Assembly: GCA_015680685.1 (NCBI GenBank)
Contig: MNCI01015735.1
Span: forward strand, 135,223 to 199,222
From: Gnetum montanum
Taxonomy: Eukaryota; Streptophyta; Gnetopsida; Gnetales; Gnetaceae
Direction: 5' to 3'
Length of the DNA: 64,000 bases
The translations under genes and the position numbers were made by a program. The first letter of the stretch is position 1; each line of letters starts with the position of its first letter. Under the pieces are notes generated by a model that was not told the origin of the DNA, did not search any database, and was given only the letters and a program-made list of their open reading frames with translations. Shown in pieces: positions 49,501 through 61,373 of this stretch.

Positions 49501-51292
49501 GTGCAGCAAAAGGTTTGGCATATCTTCATGGGGGAGCTGAGAGACCTGTTATTTATCGAGATTTCAAGACCTCTAACATCTTGTTGGATTCGGTTTGTGC
49601 CGAGTGCTCTGGATTCTGTTCATGTCTAATTAAGCTCAGAGTTTTGCTAAGAATATGCAAATTCTTGGACTGATAAACAATCAAATGATGCACAGGAATA
49701 TAATGCCAAGCTTTCGGATTTTGGACTGGCAAAAGATGGACCAGAGGGAGATAAAACACATGTTTCTACTCGTGTTATGGGTACCTATGGCTATGCAGCT
49801 CCGGAATATGTAATGACAGGTAAGTGACTTGAAAATACCCGTCTTCTAGGAACTCTTTTCACTTTCACATGGATTTATGCACTTAATGTTTACTAAATTT
49901 CATTGAGATATAATGTAACAAGGTTTTAATGATGGCGCAGTGGATTGAATGATTAAGTTTATCTTGTGACAGTCATGATACAAATGATAATGTTCTATAT
50001 ATTCCAAATGTCGAAGATTTCCTACTTTACTATAATATTCCTAATATATGTCAGTTGAAGTATTTATGCAAGGGATGTATTCGGATATTCGTTGTCCAAA
50101 AATATGAGAAATAATAAACAAAAAACCAAAAGGAAAATAGGCTATTTGTGATTGTATATGATGGACCTCAGAAATGCTTTAAAATAAAATTTTTTATCCG
50201 GGGAGATTGTTAAAGTCCGTCGTATACTTGTGTTTTCAGAATATTTTTGTGGTATTCCCGGTGGATCATAATATACCTCTGTTGTAAGGATTCTGTCATT
50301 CTTCCTTATATTAAACTCTTGATTTTTACTCTTTGTGCATGATTCGATTTAATTCCTACTGTTTATATGTTTCCCTTTCTATACTAGGTACGCAGTGGTT
50401 TTGAAATTTTAATCACTTCATCAAAACTACTATTTATTTCATTGATTTATCCTATTTAGCAGGAGTCTGCATTTTTCCTATTTTTATGCATTTTATAGAT
50501 AAATTCTAAAATTATAGTAAAGCCCAGGTAGTTGGGAATTTGTGATAAGGCTAGGATGACGATGAGAGATACATTCTTTAATGGGAACCCTCAATCCTGT
50601 AATTTCTGTGCTAAAATTATAGTAGAGCCCAGGTAGTTGGGAATTTGGGATAAGGCTAGGATGACGATGAGAGATACATTCTTTAATGGGAATCCTCAAT
50701 CCTGTAATTTCTATGTGCTGTCATGTTTCATGGTATTCTTCTAACTTCAGGATCTGTAAATGGTATATTTTCAGGGCATTTAACATCAAAAAGTGATGTT
50801 TATAGCTTTGGTGTTGTCCTGCTTGAAATGATTACTGGTAGAAGATCCATGGACAAGAATAGGCCCACTCGTGAGCACAACCTTGTGGAATGGGCCCGCC
50901 CTTACCTAGCAGAAAAAAGAAGACTTTTCCGTCTTGTAGACCCCAGATTGGAAGGCAATTTTTCCATTAGGGGTGCACAAAGAGCAGCTCAATTGGCACA
51001 CCATTGTCTTAATAGGGATCCTAAGGCCAGACCATTAATGAGTGAAGTCGTTGATATTCTAAGGCCTTTGTTAAACCTAAGAGACATGGCATGTTCTTCT
51101 CTCCAATATCAAGCATTACTTGCTGAACGTGCTGGTCGTCAACAACATATGCTCAGTGCAAACGGACAGAAGAATGCTGGTAATTTAAATACTCAGACAA
51201 GCACAAAGAATGCACACATGCAACTTGTTGCAAATGGTTTTCATGCCTCTCCGTATCGTCAGTCTCCAATACAGAATGGCAAAAAATCATGA
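46564..51292 (+). CDS. PBL34-like: Receptor-like cytoplasmic kinase, RLCK-VII, PBL34/35/36 type
   Basis: Six exons: 46564-46774, 48293-48630, 48767-48902, 49453-49592, 49696-49819, 50775-51292. All introns are GT-AG and phases agree, giving 488 residues. The N-terminus has MGLG (Gly2, possible but weak myristoylation site) and two Cys (in TRCW and TSCV) that could be acylated, so plasma-membrane association is likely. Kinase motifs: Gly loop GEGGFG (138-143), VAVK with Lys169, YRDFKTSN with catalytic Asp265, DFG at 283-285, activation segment [14 protein letters not shown] (299-312). YRD in place of HRD is usual for this family. Arabidopsis PBL34-36 relay signals from cell-surface receptors in immunity. 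The S/T-rich stretch before the kinase domain and the C-terminal tail match the family. An in-frame ATG at 46549 is less likely than 46564 because family members start MGL. Confidence 0.93.
50506..50715. repeat. 105-bp tandem duplication in kinase intron 5
   Basis: Two head-to-tail copies (50506-50610 and 50611-50715) that differ at only a few bases. It ends about 60 bp before exon 6 and leaves both splice sites intact. Confidence 0.92.
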
Positions 51293-51916
51293 CATAGCAA
51301 CATTGTTGCCATCCAAGCTTTTATTCTTGTTTAGCTCTAATCAACGGATTTGATTCCTCATCAACTTTCCAGTGGTCCCAAGAAGTTGCAGCAGCACCTG
51401 CACATTATGAACTTGATGTGATTTATCCATAAAGCTGAACAGTCAAATGGGCTATTTGTGATTGTGTAAATTTCATTTATCATACCAAAATTGATTAAGA
51501 TGGTTGAAGGTTGTATAAATTTATGACAATGAGCTATTCCACAGCTGGCGAGGATGTAAAATTTGATCACGTCACACTAGTTCCTGAAGTTTTGTTTCAG
51601 TTTCGTAGTATGAAAATTGAGGTTGGGTATCTATTAATATTTGCTAAATTTTTGACACATTTATATTGGAAATTATTAAAAAGCATATCATTGCAAGTTT
51701 TTTGGTAAATCATATAGATTTTAGAGGTTCAACGGTGTCAACTTAGCGTACCTTTGGGATCGCTCATGTGACTTGCACATCATTGACCATATGCTTTAAT
51801 CAAGTAAGCTATATACTACCCTAACCCAGTGAGGTTTGCGTTGTGTGACACTTACATCATGAAGCTATATGCTCTAATCAAGTGAGGCACCAAGTGAGGT
51901 TTGCCTCACTGATTCT

Positions 51917-52026
51917 GATGAAGCTTACCTGTACATGATAAATGCATTGATGAAGCTTACCTGTACATGATAAATGCATTGATGAAGCTTACCTGTACAT
52001 GATAAATGCATTGATGAAGCTTACCT
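51917..52026. repeat. 32-bp tandem repeat, 3.4 copies
   Basis: Three identical units starting GATGAAGCTTACCTGTACAT and a partial fourth. Perfect identity implies recent expansion. Confidence 0.92.
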
Positions 52027-53575
52027 ATTATGTTTTTTAAACTTTGTCAAAAATAAAGAATCATCAGCTGGAGCCTTAATGTTCATCCCCCAAACCCTCT
52101 TACGAGGGCCCGGGAGGATCAGGAGATGAGCTAAAGGTTAGCTCACAGCCTCTCGAACCTATTTCTTCCAAACTTGATCGTTGTCAAAAATATAGCAAGA
52201 CCTGAGATCTGATGTTACCCAAATCCAGAATTTTGAGAATAATAAATTATCTGAGCTTTGTTGGATAAAGTACAGCTACAAGTACTGGTTAAATCACTAT
52301 TTCAAGATTCGTCTTTATAAGTGTGATCTGATATTTTTAAATCAGTAGGCTAACAGAGCCTTCCTGGAATATTTAAGTGCCTCTGATCTGTATAGAAATC
52401 ATGTTACAAGTACAAAACGAACTTTTTGGTTTTACGAAATGAGATTAAGTAAATGCAATTAAGCATTGGCTAGATTAAAATGATGCAAGGCCCTGAGAAT
52501 TATTTATGTTCTCCATTTTCTGCTGGATTGGATTCTTCAACAGTTGCAGGTATTTTGTATTCTTACCAATTGTGCTGGATTCTGTCACCTATAAAATGTG
52601 GAAGTATTTTCAACATGGCATTCAGTTGACTTGACTGGCCGGTTGGCTGCCAATGTGACATTCTGACTGGCGGGTAGTGTGCCAGTGTGGCATTCTGGAA
52701 AGCCATGAGAAATTATTGTTCACCATGTTGTGCTTTATTGTTCAACAGAAACTGTCGTGCATGAACATGATAGTGTAGAGAGCATTCATGGTGGAGAAAA
52801 GTACAATCTTAATCTAGGTTAACCCTTCGTATATTGCCCACCTGCTGAAAACCCAGCGATTCCACATTAAATCCGGTGGTGATAGAATAGCTTCTCAGCA
52901 CTTAAATAGATGTCATTGTAGAATGAACATTCTTTCAAGTTGCTTCGGCTGTCCCGATCACAGAAGAATAATGTCCAAAACTGTGGGCAAAGTACAGAAA
53001 CCTGAAAGACAATGTATCCATGAAACCGTTCATAGTTAGAAAGATGTTCTTAACAACCGGCTCTGTAGAATAGGAAAATAATCGTAAACGTTACTTGGGA
53101 GTATAGAAATCTCACGGTCCAATTCATGTTATATTTTTATGTTCATTATTACCGACCAAGCAACCATTATTGCATCTTGAGTAATAACGAACACCGCCTT
53201 AAACTGTACTGTTCTATGTTTCCAACTTATGAAAATGCATAAACACTGTGTCCAAACCGTTCCTCAAAATATGTAGTTTCTTAGGTGAATAGGCAACCCA
53301 CGTAAATATCCTGAACAACAAGTGGTCAATTGCAATTTTCATATGGTATGAAACTATTACAAGAATCAGGGTAAAAGCCCTATATTAAAAAATGCCAATT
53401 ATTGAAAATACAAGTAATATAAAAAAGATATGGGAATCCATAATCCCAAAACAGCCGTATGCTTGTACTTACCCAAAGCGCATCAACTTAGCAGTTAACC
53501 AGATCTGAAAAACATCATAGTGACCTTATGTCTGAATCCAAAACATGATACATTGCATGATCATGTCAGGTCTAT

Positions 53576-53677
53576 CTTATTACAAATCCAATCTCGGGAC
53601 AGCAGAGAGCATCAAAACAAAACTAACTTATTACAAATCCAATCTCGGGACAGCAGAGAGCATCAAAACAAAACTAA
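53576..53677. repeat. 51-bp tandem duplication
   Basis: Two identical copies of a unit starting CTTATTACAAATCCAATCTC. Confidence 0.9.
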
Positions 53678-54461
53678 CTGATTGACAACCCTCAGTGATC
53701 TCCTTGAGAAGTTGATAACTGAAAATGGTCATGAAACAAGATCAGCCTAATGTAGAAGGTCATTGCCATCCAGGGTTGGAATTTCACCCGTCAATTTGAT
53801 GGTTTTTAAATATTTTTTTAACATTTCCTGAAACGTTTAAAAAAAATTTAAGCCCAAAATACGTGTAAAAGCCCCAAAAACGTATTTTTCCAAGTGCCAT
53901 CCATGGTTAAATATTGCATCTCTCAAAATTTTGAATAATTTCAAAATGTTGGACAAATTCTGTTTAGATATTCGAGAAAATTGTCCTGACGAACATTTAT
54001 CGTACATTCCAGAACCATCATTTTCAATTATTTTTTATAATACAATTTGTTTGGGATCTACCATAACAACCAACGCCCTGTAACATCATTCTGGACTTTT
54101 TTTTTCCCCTTAGAACCTTGCGTTTTTAACGGGTTCAACTGTACTCCATGACATTGGATTATCATACATAACATAACCTACCCAAGGTGCCATAAGCCTA
54201 CCTAAACTGCCAGAACCAGGTATGGCAAGCATTAGGCCCAATCATGTTTGCTGTTTGGCTAATAGAAAAAGAGCATACCAACAGCTGCAGCTGTGTGTCA
54301 AACCTTGTGAGACATTGCTTAACGCAATGGCCAACCATCGTCGGTCACAGCATGCTATGTAGGCCCTGCAACTTGCAAATTGCATTGTCATGTGGGAACC
54401 TGGGCATCCCGGTAAATGCTGGAATATACAGCCACAACAACAACCACACCTACAGCCACGT

Positions 54462-54508
54462 CGCCATCGCCATCGCCATCGCCATCTCTATCCCCATCCC
54501 CATCCCCA
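54462..54508. repeat. CCATCG / CCCATC hexanucleotide repeat
   Basis: CGCCAT units grade into CCCCAT units. Open frames through it are S/P- or H/R-rich by-products. Confidence 0.85.
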
Positions 54509-54729
54509 GTGGTATTTGTCAAGGCCTATCACCCACTTGATGATACTGGTCAAAAACACGAGTTTTCTGCGGCACTTGCAGCGGCATTACCTTCAGGGTT
54601 AAAAGGATTGCAACCGAATGGCAGGCATCATTCTGCAAGAATCTTTGATCGGCTTGTTTTGAGATTTCAGCAACTGGGTAGGTTGTTTTCATTTTTGGGT
54701 GGTGGGGGAGATTGGTTGATTTGGAAGCA

Positions 54730-54852
54730 ATGGGCGGTGGCCAGGTTTTGCTCGTGGTCTTCATGCTGCTGCTCTGCTGCTTCTTCTGCCACTGCTTGCA
54801 GTCTCGCTTCCAGTACACCAACACTGACCTGGATCAGGATGATCTCAACTGA
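54730..54852 (+). CDS. Possible 40-residue hydrophobic peptide
   Basis: A short ORF with a single hydrophobic helix (VLLVVFMLLLCCFFCHC, residues 6-22), followed by a polar, acidic tail (QSRFQYTNTDLDQDDLN). MGGG at the start could be a myristoylation signal or the helix a signal anchor. It is open in a region with other open frames, so chance is possible. No family recognised. Confidence 0.2.
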   Translation: MGGGQVLLVVFMLLLCCFFCHCLQSRFQYTNTDLDQDDLN

Positions 54853-57800
54853 CTCAGCTTCTTCTGAACCTTGCAAATCATGGGTTTTGTACAGATGTCG
54901 TCTTGTGTTTGAGTCTTCCCATTTTCTGTAACTGTATAACATACATCGGCCCAGAAAATTCATGTAAGCGAATCAGTGTTATTGTTCTTCAGGATTGATT
55001 AAAAACACAGAATTGTTTACCGTCCTGGAATTTTCTGTATTTCTGCAATAATTAAATTCTCGAATCAATGGTCAACAAATATGATTTCTTTTTTTTTTTT
55101 ATCATTAGGTTTCAGGATTCAGGAGTTTGGTGTCTGCCTTGTTTGAAGATGTGCGTTATTGTTTTGCCATAAAGTCAAGTCATGTTAAAGCTTACAAGGT
55201 CAGCTGATTTGTATCACGCTGATATCATTCTCTATTGTTGTGGTTCATGTCAAATACAGAATGTTTGATGAATGTCTCCAGGGATCAATTATACAGTAAT
55301 TTTCATCATGTTTGTTTACAAACTGATTCGATACAAATGTATCCAACGAAGTCTTTATACAAGTCTAGTGAACGATTATCCTTTGCAGTTATAATTCTTC
55401 GAGAACTTGCACAATTAATTTAGCTTACTGTTGTTCCTTTTGAATTTTGCGTTGCTTGTTAATGCTTGCGCACTTCTGGCGGCGACCAAAGGCTTAGCTT
55501 TCCACGGCTATCTTGCTTCAATTGCACGCTTTTGACAAAAAGGAAAAATGGGCAGAGAGGGTATGAAATATCTCATAACCAAGCTAACGAGGTCAAATCT
55601 GAATGTCTGCCAAGGGCGCTGTTTCACACTTAGTACTCCAGAATTTCGAAGTTTCTGCAAGCAAATGATATTGACTAAGCCAAGTGTCAATAAACATTCA
55701 AGATGATTAGAATAAATTGCAGGATTCCAATGTTCTTGCTTAAAAGACAAACCCAAAATGTGACATTTTATAACAATGATTAGGAAATTACGAACAAATC
55801 AAGTTACCTGTAGTGAATATCAAATTTCCTTGATTTTTAACTCTTTTCTTGTTTTATGAAACTGAGGTTTTATTTCGTCCAAAGACTCAAGAATCTATTA
55901 CACCAACATAACAATTATGTTTCATGAAAATTAAGTATGAGTTTGTATTACACGACGTTGCATTTGTTTTATGGAAGTTAAGTACTCCACAAAGTCTGTT
56001 CAGTAACATTGAAGGCAACAAGAAAAGATCATAGAAAACCTTTTGTTACAATATTATATTTTTTTCTAAGCATTCAATCTGCAGATAACTAACAAAAACA
56101 TAATCTCCCTTCCTCACATAGCCTACACTGACATTCTTCTCTAAAAAGTTGCATTCAAATGGAGCTTCCTGATGAAAACGCATTTAGAATAGCCTCAGTA
56201 TCTCTCAATCCTTTAATAGTTTCTGATGGTGTGTGTTGACCAGTTATTTTTCAAATTATAGCACATCATTCCAACTTTCCACATCATGCACTCTAATATA
56301 ATCCAATCCAATTAAGACTGCGACCTCACCTCCACCTTTTTGAGGTATGAATCCATTATTATAATTTTAAAAAGATGACGATAATCAATAAGGCCACCAC
56401 ATCACCTCCACCTTTTTGAGGTATGAATCCATTATTATAATTTTAAAAAGATGACGATAATCAATAAGGCCACCACATCACCTCCACCTTTTTGAGGTAT
56501 GAATCCATTATTATAATTTTAAAAAGATGACGATAATCAATAAGGCCACCAATTACATCTTGTTGATTTATACCACTGCAACAATACCAGGTGAAATGCA
56601 TTATATGCAATAGATCCAAATGACCACAATTATACATAATAAAAATTCTTTATTACAACTTTTAAATGGATTATTACAATGATACTCCACAATGATTAAA
56701 TTCAAATTGTATGTAATGACTTTCATTTTGTTACATGCCTTAATTTTCATAGCTGCAGATTCAAATAAAAAGAAAGGTAACATGTTAGCTCTAAAATCAT
56801 TTTTTCTCTTTATAAATGGCATTTTCTATACCTCATAAAAGACAGTATGCAAATCTCTAAAGAATTACATTTGTAGCTTGAGATGGTTATTTTATTAGAA
56901 ATTTGATCCTATCATATTGGTTCATCATTAAGATCCTAAGATTAATTTTATTGTACTTCAAATCTTACTTTTTATTAATATATTTTCTTCTTACTTGTAT
57001 ATACCTTTTTAGGTACACCCCAAGACATATAGCCAATAGGATACATTACAAGAATTATAGAATAATATAATAATGCCTTTTAAGTGTAAGGCGAACTAGC
57101 TTTTCTAAAGCTAAAAAGCTATCCTGAATCCCTTTAAAATACCTTGTATTGGTGATTAAGCAGCTCTCGCCTCAGGGTCCATCTCAGCAGACAAAATGAT
57201 ACTGAAATAGGACTCGAACAATATCCTACCGTGACAAGATGAACGACAAAAGACACCTTTTTTTTTCTATAAAAGAGATGATTTAAAGTACGCAATACAA
57301 TACGAAAACTGCTCCCAGTGTCACAGTTGCAGCGGGCAAACAATAACTTGAGTAGGTTTGTAGGAATAAATTGATCATTATCTCTGAATAATTATGGCAT
57401 TAGTAGTGCAGCGGTATGTGTTTTCCAGTAATTATCAGAGCTGTTTCTATTCACTGAACATTCAACTTCCTGGCAAGGAGATTCAACAGTCAGAATTAGT
57501 CCTCGTACGCACAATCATATTCCTCTGGAATGTCTCCAGTTGTCTTCGGCAGAAAACAATTAAATAATAAATATTGGTACCACAGCGGACTCTAATGTTC
57601 ATTTTTGAATGTTCCAAACAATCTTAAGGCAAACTTCTATCACTGAAAAAACTGTGACAAACCCTGACATCAGCTCCCCTACATGCACAGCAATCATTTG
57701 GGTCAATAGCTACAATATTATTGACATAGCTATTACATGACTATGCCCCTACACGGGAACAGAGCTAACTCTATGCTGGAAGCAATCATTTTGTTCAAAT

Positions 57801-59226
57801 GGCAACAATGGCTAAATATTTAATGGCTCTGTTGATAGTCATATACTGTTGCAGGACCTGGAGGCTCCAAATTTTATTCTGTTTGTTGTAATGGATGTAC
57901 ACAGGTAGGGAAGCGCCATATGCATGAGACTGCATACCCTATCAAAATAATGATAAACATTGATCAAATAAATATAAGACATAGTACGTGACATTCCCTA
58001 CACAGGAAGTGGAAACAATTCTATGTTGCGAGCAATCAATATGATCAATAGCAACAATAATTAACACGACGACATGTAACAAGATATCCCCTACATGAGC
58101 ACTAGTTAACTACAGGATAAGAAACTCAATAACAGCTTTAAGTTGAAAAATACAGTATTAACGTCCAATCAACCTTGTTGCTGTCAGCACAAAATGGAAA
58201 ACACTTGAAAAGGTTTCATTCAACACTTTGGACCTCTAGCGGGCTGACCGGAGCCAACCCAGATAACCATTTTTTGCACAGCTTCTAACCTGCACTTCAA
58301 AAGTTAATCAAATAAACAAACTCCTATTTGATATTTGATAAGGTCACTAACAAAATCCATCAATGATGATAAAATTATTGTGCCAAAAAACTGACCTTTT
58401 TCTTCGATTATGTTCCTGCAACACTGATTCCTGTAAGTTATTTGAAATGAATCAATAACTGACTTTAAAACGTATTAGTTAACAAAAGTACCACACAGAG
58501 AAAACATGCACAATGTAAAATTGCTGCTCAAAAAGACTTGTACTGTTTGTGCTCCGTGACCTGGGATAGCAATGGGAGAAGGCAAAAGAAAAACATATTA
58601 GTTAAATGCCTGAAATTAAGTTCAATTTTGAATTCAGTCATATAATATTACACAGGACTCTGAACATAAAAAGTTAAAAACAAATTTAAGCTAGAATTTA
58701 ATTTAGTCTTACTGGGATTCGAGGAATTCCAATTTGAAATTAAAGAGTATTTTTTGTCAAACAGTTTCGCGTAAAGGTTTGCAACCTAACAAACATAGTG
58801 ATGCAGTATGAAGCAAGTCATCTGTTAACTATAACAATCTTGGCAAAATCAAATGCACATCCCTAAGCTTGTATTGCACCAAAAAGATCCTTAACTGAAG
58901 CATTGTTCTCACATCAAACAATCCTCACCTCATTTGAATATTCATGCTTATTCTGTCATTTCGTTTCCCTTTCTCATATCCAATCTTCCTTTGCTGATCT
59001 CTGGATGATCCAAGGCTATTCCTGGGTGTACTTCAAATCCAAATTTTATAATCAATGAAACGTTCCTTTTACCTATTCAGAACACATCACTCTCCAGCAT
59101 AACCAATGTGCACTGGCTTGGGCACTCTAATCCAACAACATCCAACAGGCTTAGGACACCTCTGGGTCTTTCTTCCCAGGAGTCGTAGCATATAAACGTT
59201 TGACAGAAGGGCATCCTTTGAAACCC
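54853..59226. other. Intergenic region between the kinase and PPR genes
   Basis: AT-rich, with stops in all frames; only a 76-bp tandem triplication (56326-56551) stands out. The PPR 3' UTR must begin at the right end (below 59227). No RNA gene recognised. Confidence 0.5.
56326..56551. repeat. 76-bp tandem repeat, 3 copies
   Basis: Three units starting TCACCTCCACCTTTTTGAGG with nearly no differences. Confidence 0.92.
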
Positions 59227-61194
59227 TTATAGGATCAAGTTCAAATCATGCATCTCAGCACGTTCACTCAACTTGGCACGATCATGGATGTTGCAAATAC
59301 CAAGAAGAGAACTCCAGACAGATGAATCGGGCATCATCGGCATTCTTGCAATGAGATCGTAGGCCTCTTGAATTCTTCCAGCACGACAAAAGAGATAAAC
59401 CATGCATCTGTAATGATCAATAGACGGTGTCATCTGATAATGGGTGCCCATTCTATTAAAATAAAACCATCCCTCATCCACAAAGCCTGCATAACTGCAT
59501 GCAGTCAATACACTGACCATGGTGGTTTCTGTGGGCTTTATACCTGAGTTCAACATTTGCCAAAACGTATCAAGGGCAGCTTTGCCGTATCCATTTACAG
59601 CATAACCTGTAATCATTGCAGTCCATGAAACAACACTTAGGTTAGGCATACTGTCAAATTGTTCTCTTGCTTTGTCACAGCAACCACACCTTGCATACAT
59701 ATCTATCAGAGAGTTACACAAAACCAAATGAGACTCAAAACCTCCTTTGATGACCTTCCCATGTATTTCCATGCCTTTCTGCAAGGCTGCCAGGCTAGCA
59801 CAGGCTGAGACTACAATAGCCAAAATGGGCGAATCCGGCCTCAATCCAGACAACTCCATATCCCGGAAGAGCTTCAAAGCCTCTTCACTGTGTCCATGGT
59901 GCTGAAAACCAGAGATCATGGTTGTCCAAGTAACCAAATTTTTCCAAGGAACCTTCTGAAAAAACAAGAAAGCCTGGTTAACATGACCATTCCAACAAAA
60001 GCCGGCAAGCATGGCATTCCAAGACACCACATTAGGCGTCCGCATTCTCTCAAAAAGCCGCAGGGCCTCGGAAACGCAGCCATTGTCACAATACCCAGAA
60101 ATCAAACTATTCCATGCCACATTATCACGTTTGGGGGCCCTGTCAAAGAGTATCAGAGCCTTATCAAGGAGTCCATTCTGAGCAAACCCATCAATCATGA
60201 CATTCCAGGACACCAAATCCCGCACAGGCATCCTCATCCATAGCTCGAAAGCCTCATCCAGGGCTCCCTGCTGGGCATATCCGGCAATCATGGCGTTCCA
60301 GGAAACCAATGTTCTATGAGGCATTTCATCGAACACCTGGCGCGCACACGCCAAGAGCCCGCATTTCACGTACATGTTAATCAGCGCATTCCGAACCACA
60401 GCGTCCGCTTCAAACAGGCTCGCAGAGATCTCTTCATGAACTCTGATTCCGGTTTCTGCATCCCGCAGAGCGGAGCAAGCGCAAAGAACTGAAGAAAAAG
60501 TGAACATGTTGGGCGTAAGGGCGAGATTCTTCATGCGATGGAACAGAATTAGGGCTTCAGCAGCGGGTCCATGGCGAGCATAAGCAGCAATCATTTGGGA
60601 CCAGGAGCAGACATCGCGGACACGAGAATTGGACTCCGAATCGAAAAGCCTGCGGCCGCTGTCGATACCAAGGCATTCCAGATACATGCGCAGAAGTGCA
60701 TTGAAGATAATGGGGGCGCTGTTGCAGAAGAAGAAGAAGAAGAAGAAGCCGGTCTGCAGCATGTGAGCATGAATGAGCAGGCCCTGCGTCTGTGCTCGGC
60801 GCTTGCGGCGGATGCAGCCATGGAGCAAGTATCTGTAAGCAGGCCAGTCCAAGATTTGGGGCTTCTGTAGCACAAGTATGGCCTGGCTCCACTTGCTAGA
60901 GTCTGTGTTTGAAGTTGAATTTGAGTTTTTCGAATTCGGATTTGGATTAGCATTGGGATTTGGTTGCGTCGATAATTTGGCGGCCATGTTGCTGCATCTG
61001 CGGATTCCCCCTCCGCTTGCTGTTGCTGCTGCTGCTGTCCAGCGGCGATTCCATGTCATGGGAGCAGAAGAGCGTAAGAATTCTGTGAAAATTCTTAGGA
61101 ATCGGGCACAGCAATGGCTGTCTTCCTGCTTAACAAGTTTTTTGGTGCATTTAGTTTGGAGTCGGCGCAATTTCGAACAAATTGCAGTAATCAA
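59227..61194 (-). CDS. PLS-class pentatricopeptide repeat protein, organelle RNA-binding
   Basis: An intact, intronless ORF of 655 codons. PPR proteins of this class bind organelle RNA and act in editing, processing or stability. The N-terminus is basic and hydroxylated, consistent with a transit peptide; the start may be Met1 (61194) or Met46 (61059). At least ten PPR motifs run from about residue 190 to 620, many with SWNAMI / SWTAMI and M.P.R. signatures (for example LVSWNAMIAGYAQQG and VVSWNAMLAGFCWNG). The E1-like start SSVWSSLLGICNIH is present but the protein ends about 18 residues later, without full E, E+ or DYW domains. A run of seven Phe near residue 150 is coded by a TTC microsatellite. 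Confidence 0.92.
   Translation of the reverse strand: MITAICSKLRRLQTKCTKKLVKQEDSHCCARFLRIFTEFLRSSAPMTWNRRWTAAAATASGGGIRRCSNMAAKLSTQPNPNANPNPNSKNSNSTSNTDSSKWSQAILVLQKPQILDWPAYRYLLHGCIRRKRRAQTQGLLIHAHMLQTGFFFFFFFCNSAPIIFNALLRMYLECLGIDSGRRLFDSESNSRVRDVCSWSQMIAAYARHGPAAEALILFHRMKNLALTPNMFTFSSVLCACSALRDAETGIRVHEEISASLFEADAVVRNALINMYVKCGLLACARQVFDEMPHRTLVSWNAMIAGYAQQGALDEAFELWMRMPVRDLVSWNVMIDGFAQNGLLDKALILFDRAPKRDNVAWNSLISGYCDNGCVSEALRLFERMRTPNVVSWNAMLAGFCWNGHVNQAFLFFQKVPWKNLVTWTTMISGFQHHGHSEEALKLFRDMELSGLRPDSPILAIVVSACASLAALQKGMEIHGKVIKGGFESHLVLCNSLIDMYARCGCCDKAREQFDSMPNLSVVSWTAMITGYAVNGYGKAALDTFWQMLNSGIKPTETTMVSVLTACSYAGFVDEGWFYFNRMGTHYQMTPSIDHYRCMVYLFCRAGRIQEAYDLIARMPMMPDSSVWSSLLGICNIHDRAKLSERAEMHDLNLIL
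60727..60747 (-). repeat. (TTC)7 microsatellite inside the PPR coding region
   Basis: Sense TTC seven times, coding seven Phe between Gly and Cys, where PPR helices normally vary. Length change in steps of three would keep the frame. Confidence 0.95.
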
Positions 61195-61373
61195 GCGTCA
61201 CGCGCTGCAGACAGGGCCGCAACCTTGGTTTTAAACTCGAAACTGTTCCAGTACTTGGAATTTATTCTTTTGATCAGTTGAGTTCTTCGATTTGGGGGGG
61301 CTGGGTGGGGTGGCCTGGGGTGTTAAAAGAAAAATAATAACCAAAACCTTAATAGAGCTCAATGTTGCAAGAT

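Larger units (their letters stand above)
51293..54461. other. Intergenic region downstream of the kinase gene
   Basis: No gene recognised. It contains the kinase 3' UTR (extent unknown), a 32-bp tandem repeat (51917-52026) and a 51-bp duplication (53576-53677). Confidence 0.5.

Noticed and set aside
54416-54931. A 171-codon + strand ORF
   Set aside because: It starts in a hexanucleotide repeat (T/S/P-rich) and shows no domain; opposite and overlapping frames are open as well.
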